Both the position numbers and the translations under genes were made by a program. 64,000 bases of DNA from Sarocladium kiliense. Taxonomy: Eukaryota; Ascomycota; Sordariomycetes; Hypocreales; Sarocladiaceae. The notes beneath the pieces are model-generated. The model was not told the origin of the DNA. It ran no database searches and was given only the letters and a program-made list of their open reading frames with translations. This document shows positions 10,799 to 21,342 of the stretch, one piece after another; position 1 is the stretch's first letter, and the number at the start of each line of letters is the position of its first letter. The stretch is taken from the NCBI GenBank assembly GCA_030734395.1, contig JAUZTG010000034.1:558001-622000 (forward strand), given 5' to 3'.

Positions 10799-13700
10799 TC
10801 ACAGAGGCTTACCACCGATGAACTCGGACCACCGGCGAACCTCGGAGGGAATACCCTCCTTGCGGGGGAGCTTCTCGTTCATGCACTGAGCGAAGAGAAT
10901 GGCGGTCTGGACACATGAATTAGTATAAGTCACACAGAGAACATAAATGTGGTACATACCTGAGGCTCCATGAAGAGCGGGACGCCAAAGTCGACAGCGT
11001 TACGTCGCATGACGTAGTCCACATCGAGGGTGGTCTTGCCACGGGCCTTGGCCAGATTGAAGCATCCGCGGATGTCATACTTCTGGAACACCTCACGGAG
11101 GGCGCGCTTGTCCTCCTTGGGGAACTCGATAACCTCGACGTTAACCTTCTTAGAGCATGATGACTCAAGGAACTGCTTGACGTCCTCGCCAGCAGCGTAG
11201 AACTTGTAGCCGAGAGGCTCGAGGTAGTCAGCAACCTGGGTCAGCCACGGCTGGGTGCAGTCACCGCCGAAGAGGATACCCTCACCCGGCTCGGGCATGC
11301 GGAAGTTCATGGTGGACTGGAGAGAGGCCCAGTATGCCTCAACAAGGTCCTTGCCGAAGCAGGCAATCTCACCAGTGGATGCCATCTCAACGCCGAGGAA
11401 GGGATCAGCACCGGCGAGACGGGTCCAGGAGAATTGGGGAACCTTGGTGGCGACGTAGTCGCGCTTGACGGCCATGAGATCAGTGGGGTCGGGAACATCC
11501 TTGCCAACGAGAGCCTTGGTGGCGACGTCGATGAAGTTGAGACCGAGGACCTTGCTGACGAAGGGGAAAGAACGAGAGGCACGGAGGTTGCACTCGATGA
11601 CCTTGAGCAGGGGCTCGCCGCCGTTAGGGTTCTCGGCCTTGATGATCTGCATGTTGAAGGGACCGGTGATCTTCCAGGCCTTAGCGACCTTCTGGGCGAT
11701 CTCCTTGACGCGCTCCATGACGCTGGCCTCGAGGTTGGCAGGAGGGAGGACGAGGGTAGCGTCACCGGAGTGGACACCAGCCTGCTCGACGTGTTCGCTG
11801 ACGGCGTGGATGATGAGCTCACCGTTAGAGCCAACACCATCGACATCAATCTCCTGGGCACCCTCAATGAACTTGGTGATGACAACGGGATGGTCAGGGG
11901 AGACATTGCTGGCAGCCTCAAGCTTATCCTTGAGGTCGGCCTTGCTGTGGATGACAGTCATGGCAGCACCGGAAAGGACGTAACTGGGACGAACAAGGAC
12001 GGGGTAGCCAACCTCCTCAGCGAACTTCTCAGCTTCGGCGACAGAGGTGAGCTCCTTCCAAGCGGGCTGATCGACACCGATGCTGTCGAGGATCTCAGAG
12101 AACTTCTGACGATCTTCGGCCTTGTCGATATCCTTGGGGTCGGTACCGAGGACCTTTGCACCACCAGCCTCCTGGAGACGGAGGGCGATGTTTTGGGGAA
12201 GCTGGCCACCGACGGAGACGACAACACCGGAAGCGTTCTCGAGCTCGTAGATATCCATAACACGCTCATAGCTCAGCTCGTCGAAGTAGAGGCGGTCACC
12301 CTCATCGAAATCTGTGCTAGTCTGTAAAACAATCAGTGACGTATTCGGATGGAAGGGTGGGAGGCACGTACAGTCTCGGGGTTGTAGTTGATCATGACGG
12401 TCTTCTTGCCCATGGCACGAAGAGCACGGGTGGCGCTGACAGCACACCAATCGAACTCAACAGAGCTGCCAATACGGTAGACACCGCTACCGAGAACAAC
12501 GGTTCCGTTCTCCTCAAAGGTGATGTCGTGAGTTGAGCCATTGTAGGTGGTGTACAGGTAGTTGGTGTCGGCAGGGAACTCGGCGGCGAGGGTGTCGATC
12601 CTCTTGACCCAAGGGCGGATGTTGAAGCTGAGACGGTGGGCCCGGACCTCGTCCTCGGTGCTGTTGACGGCGTTGGCGATCTGGCGATCAGAGAAACCCA
12701 TCTTCTTGGCCTTGAGGATAAGGTCCTTGCTGAGACCCTTGAGCTCGCCAACGTCCTGCAGCTCTCGGGTGCAGTCGACGATGTTCTGGAGCTTATAGAG
12801 GAACCACTTGTCGATCTTGGTCAGGCTGTGAACCTTCTCAACCGAGTAGTTCTCGTGAAGCATAGCCTGACCAACAGCGAGCCATCGGCGGTCGGTAGGG
12901 TTCTGGAGCTCGAAGTCAAGGTCATCGAACTTGTCGCCCTGGAAGCCAACGAAGCGGGGATCGACCTGACGGATGGCCTTCTGGAAGGACTCCTCGAACG
13001 TACGACCAATGGCCATGACCTCGCCGACGGACTTCATGGCACTGCCAATGTCGCGCTTAACGTGCTGGAACTTTGACAGATCCCAACGAGGAATCTTGGT
13101 CACGATGTAGTCGAGAGAAGGCTCGAAGTTGGCAGTGGTGGTCTTGGTGACGGCGTTGGGCAGCTCAGGAAGGCTGTGGCCGAGACCAATCTTGGCAGCA
13201 GTGTAGGCAAGAGGGTAACCGGTAGCCTTGGAAGCGAGAGCGGAGGATCGAGACAGACGGGCGTTGACCTCAATGACACGGTAGTCGAGGCCATCGGGCT
13301 GGAGAGCGTACTGAACGTTACACTCACCAACGACACCAAGATGGCGGACAATCTTGATGGCGGCAGTGCGCAGCATGTGGTACTCCTCGTCGCTCAGAGT
13401 CTGACTAGGTGCGACAACGATGGAGTCACCAGTGTGAATACCGAGAGGATCGAAGTTCTCCATGTTGCATACCGTGATGCAGTTGTTGTTGGCATCACGA
13501 ACGACCTCGTACTCGAGCTCCTTCCAGCCCTTGAGAGACTTCTCGACGAGGATCTGGGGTGAGAGGGTAAGGGAGCGAGCAGACATGTTGCGCAGCTCCT
13601 CCTCGTTGTTGGCGAAACCGGAACCAAGACCACCGAGTGCGTAGGCGGCACGAACGATGATAGGGTAGCCGACCTTCTCAGCGGCGACGAGGGCCTCCTC

Positions 13701-14449
13701 AACAGTGCTGACGGCGATGGATTTCGCGATAGGGATGTTAATCTCCTCAAGAGCCTTGGCGAAGAGGTCACGGTCCTCAGACATCTCGAGGGTCTTGACA
13801 CTGGTACCGAGGACGCGGACGCCGTACTTCTCGAAGAGACCGAGGCGCTCCATCTGAACACCAAGGTTCAGGGCGGTCTGACCGCCGAAAGACAGGAAGA
13901 TGCCATCGGGCTTCTCGCGCTCAATGACATAGCTGACATATTCGGGAGTGACCGGGAGGTAGTAGACCTCATCGGCAAGCTCGTGGTTGGTCTGAATCGT
14001 GGCGATGTTGGGGTTGATGAGCACAGAAGCGACACCAGCCTCCTTCAGGGCCTTGAGGGCTTGGGAACCTATCGGGCAAGTCGCGGTGAGTCAAGTGTCC
14101 AATTAATCGATTGCGACCGCAGAAACCAACCTGAATAATCGAATTCACCAGCCTGGCCAATGGCAAGACCACCAGAGCCAATGACAAGGACCTTCTTGAC
14201 ATCAACGTTCTGCTGGGGCTTGATCACCCCGCTGTCAAGATAGGCCTTTGCATTAGGAGCAGGCTGCGCAGCAGAGCTGTAGGCGCGGACAGTGACGGTT
14301 CCCAAACGTTTTGAGAAGCCCTTGCTGGCAAGTGACCTGGTCGGGGTCCTGATGGTGGCCGAGGTGAATGACCTGACGGGCAGTGCATTGGGAATCCTGC
14401 GACCATGTCGGAGCAGGGCCGGAGCTCGACCGGCGAGAGACAATGACAT
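10799..14449 (-). CDS. CPA2: Carbamoyl-phosphate synthase, arginine-specific large subunit, mitochondrial
   Basis: The enzyme makes carbamoyl phosphate from bicarbonate, ATP and ammonia delivered by the small glutaminase subunit, for arginine synthesis in mitochondria. Exons 14449..14131, 14068..12372, 12321..10960 and 10906..10799 join to 1161 residues. The first 50 or so residues are rich in Arg, Ser and Ala without acidic residues, a mitochondrial targeting sequence. VLVIGSGGLAIGQAGEFDYSG starts the first synthetase half. The second half begins around VMINYNPETTSTDFDEGDRL. Two ATP-grasp units are present and the protein ends FIGGKPL, as in fungal arginine-specific (arg-3 type) subunits rather than the CAD/ura fusion. 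A Gcn4/CPC1-type site upstream suggests general amino-acid control. Confidence 0.95.
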
Positions 14450-14704
14450 GATTGCGGTGTGGATTTGTGTCTGATGAGGCAGGTTTGGCTGGGTAGAGGG
14501 GTCAATGCGGCGTAATCAGCGTGGCACTGTCCCTCTCAAGCAGCCTGGCCTGAACGGGCGACCCAATTGGAGGTTGGTGAGGGTATCACGAAGGTGTTTG
14601 TGGTTGGGAGAGATGTATCGTCGCGAGGAGAGAAGAAAGAAGTCGGTGACTGGGGTTTGGCTGAGAAAAAGTTGGTGGGGGCCAGCGCTGTCGGTCAGCG
14701 GTCC

Positions 14705-14711
14705 TGAGTCA
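14705..14711. promoter_or_regulatory. Gcn4/CPC1-type site TGAGTCA upstream of CPA2
   Basis: A perfect TGAGTCA palindrome-type site lies about 256 bp upstream of the CPA2 start. Sites of this form bind the bZIP regulator of general (cross-pathway) amino-acid control, which is known to act on fungal arginine genes. Another TGAGTCA lies inside CPA2 intron 1 (14087-14093), and a TGACTCA lies further upstream at 15587-15593. Binding itself is inferred. Confidence 0.6.
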
Positions 14712-16479
14712 AACTGTGCGGGCAGTGAAAATAAAAGGGTCAGTTCAAAACGGTAAATAGGCGCGTGATGTGCACGGCCATTTCTGCCACCTCAAGACAG
14801 GCTCCATCTTCGCGGCGTTTTCGGACGCTGCAGAAGAAAAAAAAGCCGTGCGTAGGCATTGGAGTCACCGATAAGGGATCGCAGGTAGATACGATAAGTC
14901 AAGTGCCGCCCCAACGGATTAAGGCACACGACAATGATTAGCGCGATTGAGAAGTCTGACCAGAAGGAGTAGCGACTGATTGATCCATTGACTCTGATTG
15001 ATTGAGGAACAGCTTCTCACTGTTCTCATGCTCGTCGGCCAACTTGAAAATCTGAGCCGCCGCAGGGTAGAGGGCCACAGCCTTTCAAGCCCATACCGAT
15101 GGATGGGAGGAGCCGACGCCGGAGGGGACCCATCCGTGCCGCTATCGCAGCCCGTCACTGACACCAGCAGCCAACCGCGAGCAGAGAAAAAATTATTTTG
15201 CTCACACGCAGAATTTTGGGAGGCACAGGGTTGAGGGGTCATGGTCCTGAGGCATTGAGGCACAGGGCAGCTTCAAGAGTATAGGATCGCCGTGTCTTTG
15301 CATCCTTGACCCCCTTTGTCAAGAAGGGTGGAAGATAAGGTACAGCAGCTTGAAGCAAGGGTTTTCTAGCTATGATAGATCTCACTTGGACAAAGCCGCA
15401 CCTAGATTTGGGGAAAGGCTTCCAGTAGCCATCAAAATGGCAACACGCACGTCATACTCGTACCACTGCTCGGAACAAACCCATGCTACTCCATGTTCCA
15501 GCCCAGCAGCACCGCATGGGCCGCGACTGGGGATGCATCAGTAATCCACAGTGTTTGGCGGTAGACACTGTGCCAGATCACTGTGCTGACTCAGCGATAT
15601 TGTGCCCCGATGATTGGCCAACGCCGCGACGTGATCGGCAGGGCCAACTTCATTTGTCCATGTCGCCCTTGTTGTTTCCCAGCCTTCACAACCACATGCT
15701 GTCTTAGAGCTTCATCACCCTTTCCTGCATTGATCGCCAGATCATCAGGAGTACGGCACAAGGGAGACTATCCCTCTCGTGACTATGCATTTTATTCAAT
15801 TCATCGAATTTGTGAGATTTGACGACTACTTTTCTGCAGTGAACTCGCTGCCCCAAACACGATCGGTGATTCGCCTTCGAACGCGTCGCTACGGCCAACT
15901 AAAGGTCCAACAGCACCGGCTCTCAGCTGACCGAACGGACCAAACTCCCCTCTCATGCCTTCGCACGGAAATGTGATATAACTCAGCTGCCATCCTCCGA
16001 GTCGGACGTGGTATCTCTTTTCGTTAGACGCTCCGAGCACCTGGCCAAGGGATGCCAATTTCAAGGGGTAACTTCACCTCGAGCCTCCACACAAAAGGAA
16101 TGCGAGCGCATTCTCCCCGCGATCCAGCGGCACTTGATCCTGTACTATTGCCGGCACTTCCTCCCAGAGCCTCTCTAATTTCGAACATTCCGCCTGCTGG
16201 GGTGTCCCAAGCCTTATTCCGCTGTCATCTGGGGAATGCTATGCTGACGTGCCCAAGCCTTGTCCCTACGTGATCGACCTTGGTCATGCCCCTCCGGCCT
16301 GGCAATTCTGTTCCTTGCGATCGTCATGACAGCAATCCTGCGTTCCTCTCCGGCTGACGGTCCTACTCTAGTAGCAAAGAGGTGTCTATAGTGCATTCCA
16401 AGACATTGTTGATCATTGCGTCGATCTCACGATGCTGAAGACCACGGAGCATCAGAGTCGTTCAGTGACGCCCCTCAGG

Positions 16480-16487
16480 TATAAGAT
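16480..16487 (+). promoter_or_regulatory. TATA-like box of the repeat-protein gene
   Basis: TATAAGAT lies 188 bp upstream of the ATG at 16668, ahead of a pyrimidine-rich leader. The placement fits a TATA box of a strongly expressed, regulated gene. Confidence 0.45.
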
Positions 16488-16561
16488 CCTCTTGATTTTC
16501 CCCTTTGATACGGATTTTCGGTTCTACAAGTGTCCAAGCACCTTCACCTCTTACAATACCC

Positions 16562-16639
16562 TTTCTACATCAAACACTTGGCTCCTTTCCCTCCCATTCC
16601 TTTCTACATCAAACACTTGTCTACTTTCCCTCCCATTCT
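16562..16639 (+). repeat. 39-bp tandem duplication in the 5' leader
   Basis: Two adjacent 39-bp copies (16562-16600 and 16601-16639) both start TTTCTACATCAAACACTTG and end with TTTCCCTCCCATTC. They differ at three positions. They lie in the presumed 5' UTR, just ahead of the start codon of the repeat protein. Confidence 0.85.
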
Positions 16640-16667
16640 TCAACGTTGATACCGCTAAGTCGCCAAC

Positions 16668-19600
16668 ATGAAGACCGGTACCGTTGCTATTCTCGCTTCT
16701 TGCCTGCTGGGCCAGGCTCTTGCCGCTCCCGTCACCGACAGGGCTGGAGGTGTCGTCGTCGCTAGGGACAGCGCCATCAACTATGGTGTTCCTGCTAAGC
16801 GTGGTGACGACATTGTCAAGAATGTGCTCGGTTCCCTAGGCCTTGATGAGAAGGACCTCGACAAGAAGACTCTCAAGAAAGTTGAGGACAAGGTCAAGTC
16901 ACTCACCGATGCCGCTGCAACCCCCGTTTCCCGCTTTGCCGATCTCGGCAGCCTCCTCCAAGTTCTTCAGCCTCTCCTCGGCCAGCTTGATAGTGCTGGC
17001 AAGTCCACCGGTGTTCTTCCTCTCAAGAGGGCCACTCCCGACGTCGACACTGTCCTCGGAAACCTCGGCATTGACTCCAAGGACCTCGACAAGAAGACTC
17101 TCAAGAAGGTTGAGAAGAAGGTGAAGGAGATCGCCGACAATGCTGCTACCCCCATCTCCAGACTCGCCGGTGTCGGTGGCCTTCTCGACATCCTCAAGCC
17201 CCTGCTCGCCGGTGTTCAGGAGCAGGCTGGCGGTGTGACTGAGTCCGCACAAGGCCTCGCAGATACTGCTACTGGCCTCGTTGGTGACGCCACAAAGGAT
17301 CTCCCTGCCGCAAGCGGTGCCGCTGGTGCCGCCGGTAATGTTGCTGGCAACGTTGCTGGTGGTGTCAAGAGGAGCGCTGATCAGAACGCTATCAATGAAC
17401 TCCTCAAGTCCCTCGGCCTTGATGGACTCCTAGACTCCGTCACTGGTACTGCGGACGGACTCACTGGCGGAGCCGCTTCTGGCGTGTTGGATACCGCCAA
17501 GGGCGCAGCTGGTGATGCCCTGGATTCCGTGGGTTCTGCCGCGGGTTCTGCCACCAAGGGTCTTCCTGGAAATAAGCGCCAGCTCGATGCTCTCAATTCA
17601 CTCCTCGGTGGACTCCTCGGTGGCGGCAAGGGCGGAAACCCTGCAGGAGGAGCCACTGATGCCGTTGGGGGTCTTCTTGACACCGTCGGCGGAACCGCTG
17701 ATTCCCTGACCGGTGGATTGACTAAGCCCGTCACTGACACCGTCGGACAAGTCACTGACACTGCCAAGGGAGCCGCAGGGCTCGGTAAGCGTCAGGCTGA
17801 GCTTCTCAAGGGCCTTACCGGTGCCGAAAAGGGAGGCCTTGGCGGTCTCCTTGATGGTCTCGTTGATACTGTCGGAACCACAGCCGATGGGCTCACCGGT
17901 GGACTGACGAAGCCCGTAACAGATACAGTTAGCGGCGTCGCTGATACCGCTACTGACATCGTTCCTGGCGTCAATGGTGCAGCTGGTGACGTTGGCAGCG
18001 CTGTGAATGGCGCAACGGGCGCTGCTGGACTTAGCAGGCGGCAGCTCGACGCTGTCACCGGTCTCTTGGGTGGCCTTCTCGGTGGCGGCAAGGGCGGAAA
18101 CCCTGCCGGAGGAGCCACTGATGCCGTTGGTGGTCTTCTTGACACCGTCGGCGGGACTGCAGACTCTCTGACTGGTGGCCTCACCAAGCCCATCACTGAT
18201 ACTGTTGGGGGTGTCGCAGACACTGCTACTGGAGCTGCTGGTCTTAGCAGGCGGCAGCTCGACGCTGTCACCGGTCTCTTGGGTGGCCTTCTCGGTGGCG
18301 GCAAGGGCGGAAACCCTGCCGGAGGAGCCACTGATGCCGTTGGTGGTCTTCTTGACACCGTCGGCGGGACTGCAGACTCTCTGACTGGTGGCCTCACCAA
18401 GCCCGTCACTGATACAGTCGGTCAAGCCACAGACGCTGCTAAGGGAGCCACCGGGCTCGGTAAGCGTCAGGATATCATTGGTGACCTCCTTGGAGGTCTT
18501 CTGGGTGGTGGCAAGGGCGGCAGCCCTCTTGGTGGCGCTACCGACGCCGTTGGCGGCCTCGTCGACAGCGTCGGGTCAACGGCTGATTCTTTGACCGGCG
18601 GATTGACCAAGCCATTGACCGATACCGTTGGCCAAGCGGCAGGAACTGCAGGTAACCTGGCTTCAGGTGCCACAGGCGCCGCTGGCCTTGGCAAGCGTCA
18701 GCTTGATGCTGTTACTGGCCTCCTTGGTGGTCTCCTGGGTGGTGGCAAGGGCGGCAACCCCACGGATGCCTTGACTTCAGCTGTTGACGGCCTGACTAAG
18801 GGTGTTTCTAATGGCGTCGAGGGAGTGACAAAGGGTGCTGGCGATGCCGCAGGCTCTCTCACCCAGGGTCTCCCTGGCCTTGGAAAGCGCCAACTGCCCC
18901 CTGGCGTTGATCCCACTGCTCTGCTCCAGGCTCTGCGTCCTGTCCTTGAGCAGCTCCTCCAAGGCAAAGCCGGTGGAGCAGCTGGCGCAGCCTCTGGCGC
19001 CACCAAGGGTCTCAAGGAGCGTCAGCTGCCTCCTGGCCTTGATCTCGGAGCTCTCCTCAAGGCCCTGGGCCCCGTGCTTGGCCAGCTTCAGGGCACTGCC
19101 GGCGGAGCAGCTGGCACCGCCTCTGACGCCACCAAGGGCCTCAAGGAGCGTCAGCTGCCTGCTGGTCTTGATCTCGGAGCTCTCCTCCAGGCCCTGGGCC
19201 CCGTGCTTGACCAGCTTCAGGGCACTGCTGGTGGAGCTGCAGATGCTGCCACTGGTGCCGCTGGTGGTGTCGCTGATGCCGCAGCTGATGCCGTTCCCAC
19301 CCCAATCACTCCTCCGGCGAACTCTCCGGCCGCACCCACCCCTAAGGTGAAGCGTCAGAACCCTGCCGACGCCGCTGCCGCTCTTGATCCCGCTGAGGCT
19401 CCCGAACCGGCTCCTGCCCCCGCTGATATTACTCCCGCCGCTCTTCCTGAGCCCCAGGGCACCGAGCCCCTGACCGTTATCTGTGAGTTCCCCTCGAACA
19501 GTGTTATCTACATAAAGCAAGAAGATCGCTAACCCACTATTAGTTGACGATCTCTCTGAGGTTTCTTCTCTCCTTGGCGAGGTCGATGGCGCTATTCCCG

Positions 19601-19740
19601 CTGAGCAGGCTGACACCCTCCGCGAGACCATCGACTCGTTCCTCTCTTCCATCTCTAACCTTATTCCGGAGGGCATGGCTCCCGGCGCCGGTGCCCCCCC
19701 GGCTGGCGCCCCGGCTCCCGCACCGACCCCTCTCCCTTAG
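16668..19740 (+). CDS. Secreted glycine-rich repeat protein with Kex2-type dibasic sites (KEP-like)
   Basis: Exon 16668..19482 is joined to 19544..19740 (GTGAGT...TTAG, with a GCTAAC branch site), giving 1003 residues. A signal peptide (MKTGTVAILASCLLGQALAA) is followed by KR at residues 44-45. Two N-terminal repeats share LDKKTLKKVE and AATP(V/I)SR. Then come several copies of a Gly-rich unit with LLGGLLGGGKGGNP, GGATDAVGGLLDTVG and TADSLTGGLTKPVTDTVG. Units are separated by KR or RR, usually followed by Gln: 11 dibasic sites plus two KER-Q variants near the C-terminus. The C-terminus is Pro/Ala-rich without an obvious GPI signal. This architecture is that of Kex2-processed repeat proteins, which release peptides in the Golgi (for example fungal repellents, pheromone precursors and dikaritin-type RiPP precursors). 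The repeats here are long, about 70 residues, so cell-wall or surface peptides seem likelier than short RiPPs. That role is inference. Confidence 0.85.
18030..18404 (+). repeat. Perfect 162-bp direct repeat with 213-bp period inside the repeat-protein gene
   Basis: Bases 18030-18191 and 18243-18404 read identically over 162 bp, while the 51 bp between them differ from the sequence after the second copy. The period is 71 codons, one full peptide unit. Complete identity at silent sites indicates a very recent duplication or gene conversion. Confidence 0.9.
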
Positions 19741-19940
19741 ATCAATCAAGCATATGGAACGAAGAGGAAACAATTCGAAGGATATTGAACGGCACTGGTT
19801 GGACAGATTTCAGGAATCGCAAATCCTATAATGATCTCAATATATTCATAATCTATTTTGTTGCTTTTATATCTGCTGTATCTATCGTGATGTATACATT
19901 CAATCATCCTCATCTGCTTATACTAGACAAGCTATTCTCC

Positions 19941-20027
19941 TCCCTATCTTACTTCATATCCTGCCTCCTATTCTACCTTCTATTCTATCTTCTATTTTAC
20001 CTTCTGTTCTACCTCTTCTCTAGACAG
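19941..20027 (+). repeat. Pyrimidine-rich 12-bp repeat tract, inverted relative to the downstream minisatellite
   Basis: About seven degenerate 12-bp units related to CTATTCTACCTT run here on the + strand. They are the reverse complement in kind of the purine-rich GGTAAGATAG-type units at 20470-20990. The two tracts therefore flank the 20.03-20.47 kb core in inverted orientation. Confidence 0.6.
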
Positions 20028-20306
20028 ATAGTAAAAGAGAAAGGATAATGTTACTAGCCAAGTCAGTCACCTATTACTGAGGTCATTTCAAGGACCCAAG
20101 GAACTATTAGATGGTGCGAGTATGGTTGTGTCATGTTGTTAACTGAGATGGGGTCCCTCTGTCAGATAAGGCCGTCGCGAGGCTATCGCGAGGCTGTCGC
20201 GCAGCCTTATCATCTAATAGATAGAGTAATAGCTGAGATAAGTTACCTGACCATATAAGAGATTATATATTAAGTAAAGGGTTATTTTCTTTTAGTCTCT
20301 TAGCGA

Positions 20307-20490
20307 GGCATTCTATTGCGTGCCTGAATAGTTACTTGTGTATTTATAGTTACTGTAAAGTTCAAGTTCTCTTAGTAATCTGCGAGCTAGTTAGTCAGCT
20401 AAGTACCTAAGAGCACTTAGCTAATAAATTACTTATTAACTTATTTAGAGATGTAATAAGATAACTAAGTAAACTAGAAGATAAGATAAA
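20307..20490 (+). repeat. Dispersed repeat core, copy A (related to 40201-40390)
   Basis: The segment starts GGCATTCTATTGCG and carries TGCCTGAATAG, AGTACCTAAGAGCAC, TAGCTAATAAATTACTTATT and CTAGAAGATAAGAT in order. The same blocks occur in the same order at 40201 onwards with scattered substitutions. Both copies run into 12-bp purine-rich units at the 3' end. It may be part of a retrotransposon LTR (a possible LTR start TGTTGTTAACTG lies at 20134), but no element genes are present. Confidence 0.7.
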
Positions 20491-20990
20491 AAGAAAAACA
20501 ATAAGTAAGGTAGAAGATAAAATAACAAGATAATAAGTAGAAGGTAAAATAATATAATAAGTAAAATAATAAATAATATAAAAGGTAAGATAAAAGGTAA
20601 GATAGTTATTATTATAGAAGGTAAGATAGCAACTAAGATAGCAAGGTAAGATAGAAAGCAAGATAGTTACTCTTATAGAAGGTATAATAGTAGGTAGAAT
20701 AATAGGTAAGATAGCAGGCAAGATAGTTACTCTTATATAAGGTAAGATAGTAAGTAAGATAGCAGGTAAGATAGCAAGATAAGTACTCTTATAAAGTATA
20801 TAATAATTGATAAGATAAAAAATAAGGTAATAAGTAAGATAATAAGTAAGATAATAAGCAAGATAATAAGCAAGATAATAAGTAAAATAATAAGTAAGAT
20901 AATAAGTAAAATAATAAGTACAATAACAAGTAAATTAATAAGTAAGATAGTAAGTAAGATAATGAGTAAAATAAAGGTCAAGGTAAAAGA
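20470..20990 (+). repeat. 12-bp minisatellite, purine-rich on the + strand
   Basis: Degenerate 12-bp units run for about half a kilobase. The best-ordered block, 20834-20965, is 11 units of GTAAGATAATAA with single changes (GCAAG, GTAAA, AACAA). Hardly any C occurs on this strand. The long minus-strand frames of Leu/Ile repeats across it are a by-product of the periodicity. Confidence 0.9.
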
Positions 20991-21342
20991 AAGCAATACA
21001 AGAAATCAAAGAAATAGAATACAGAATAAATTAAAACTAAAACTAGAACAAATGATGAAGCCAAGTATAGAGGATATATTTACAGCCCGGTGAGGTTTGC
21101 TTGATTCGAATAGATATAGGTAAGAGCGCAAGCTCCCTCTGAGTGACTGGACGGGACCGTATAGTAGAAGTTGAATCAATGACAATGCCGACTGCATAAG
21201 AGGACTTGAGTACACTATTTGCTATGTAAACATAACTATCATTTAATAAGGGACCGCACTTGAAGCTGAACGAGAGCATGAGCTGCGAGTTCTAGCTATA
21301 TAGATATTAGAGAATAACTAAGACACCCATATCATCATCCAT

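Larger units (their letters stand above)
14450..16667. other. Long divergent intergenic region between CPA2 and the repeat-protein gene
   Basis: This 2.2-kb gap holds the promoters of CPA2 (minus) and of the secreted repeat protein (plus). I see the Gcn4-type sites, a TATA-like box at 16480 and a tandem repeat in the leader at 16562. Short ORFs here have neither conserved motifs nor biased codons. No additional gene is supported. Confidence 0.5.

Noticed and set aside
11434..12327. Long + strand frame (about 300 codons) opposite CPA2
   Set aside because: It is an antisense shadow created by the third-position bias of a highly expressed gene; CPA2 is conserved on the other strand.
17598..19676. 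Long minus-strand frames of repeated Gly/Ser/Thr sequence opposite the repeat protein
   Set aside because: They mirror the repeats of the + strand gene, which has the signal peptide, the proper intron and the TATA box.
20134..20380. Complete LTR retrotransposon
   Set aside because: An LTR-like start (TGTTGTTAACTG) is present, but there is no second LTR, primer-binding site or polymerase coding sequence nearby; only a repeat fragment is supported.
20733..20996. Minus-strand frame of Leu/Ile repeats, membrane-like
   Set aside because: It is the translation of the 12-bp minisatellite; any stop-free periodic tract gives such a frame.
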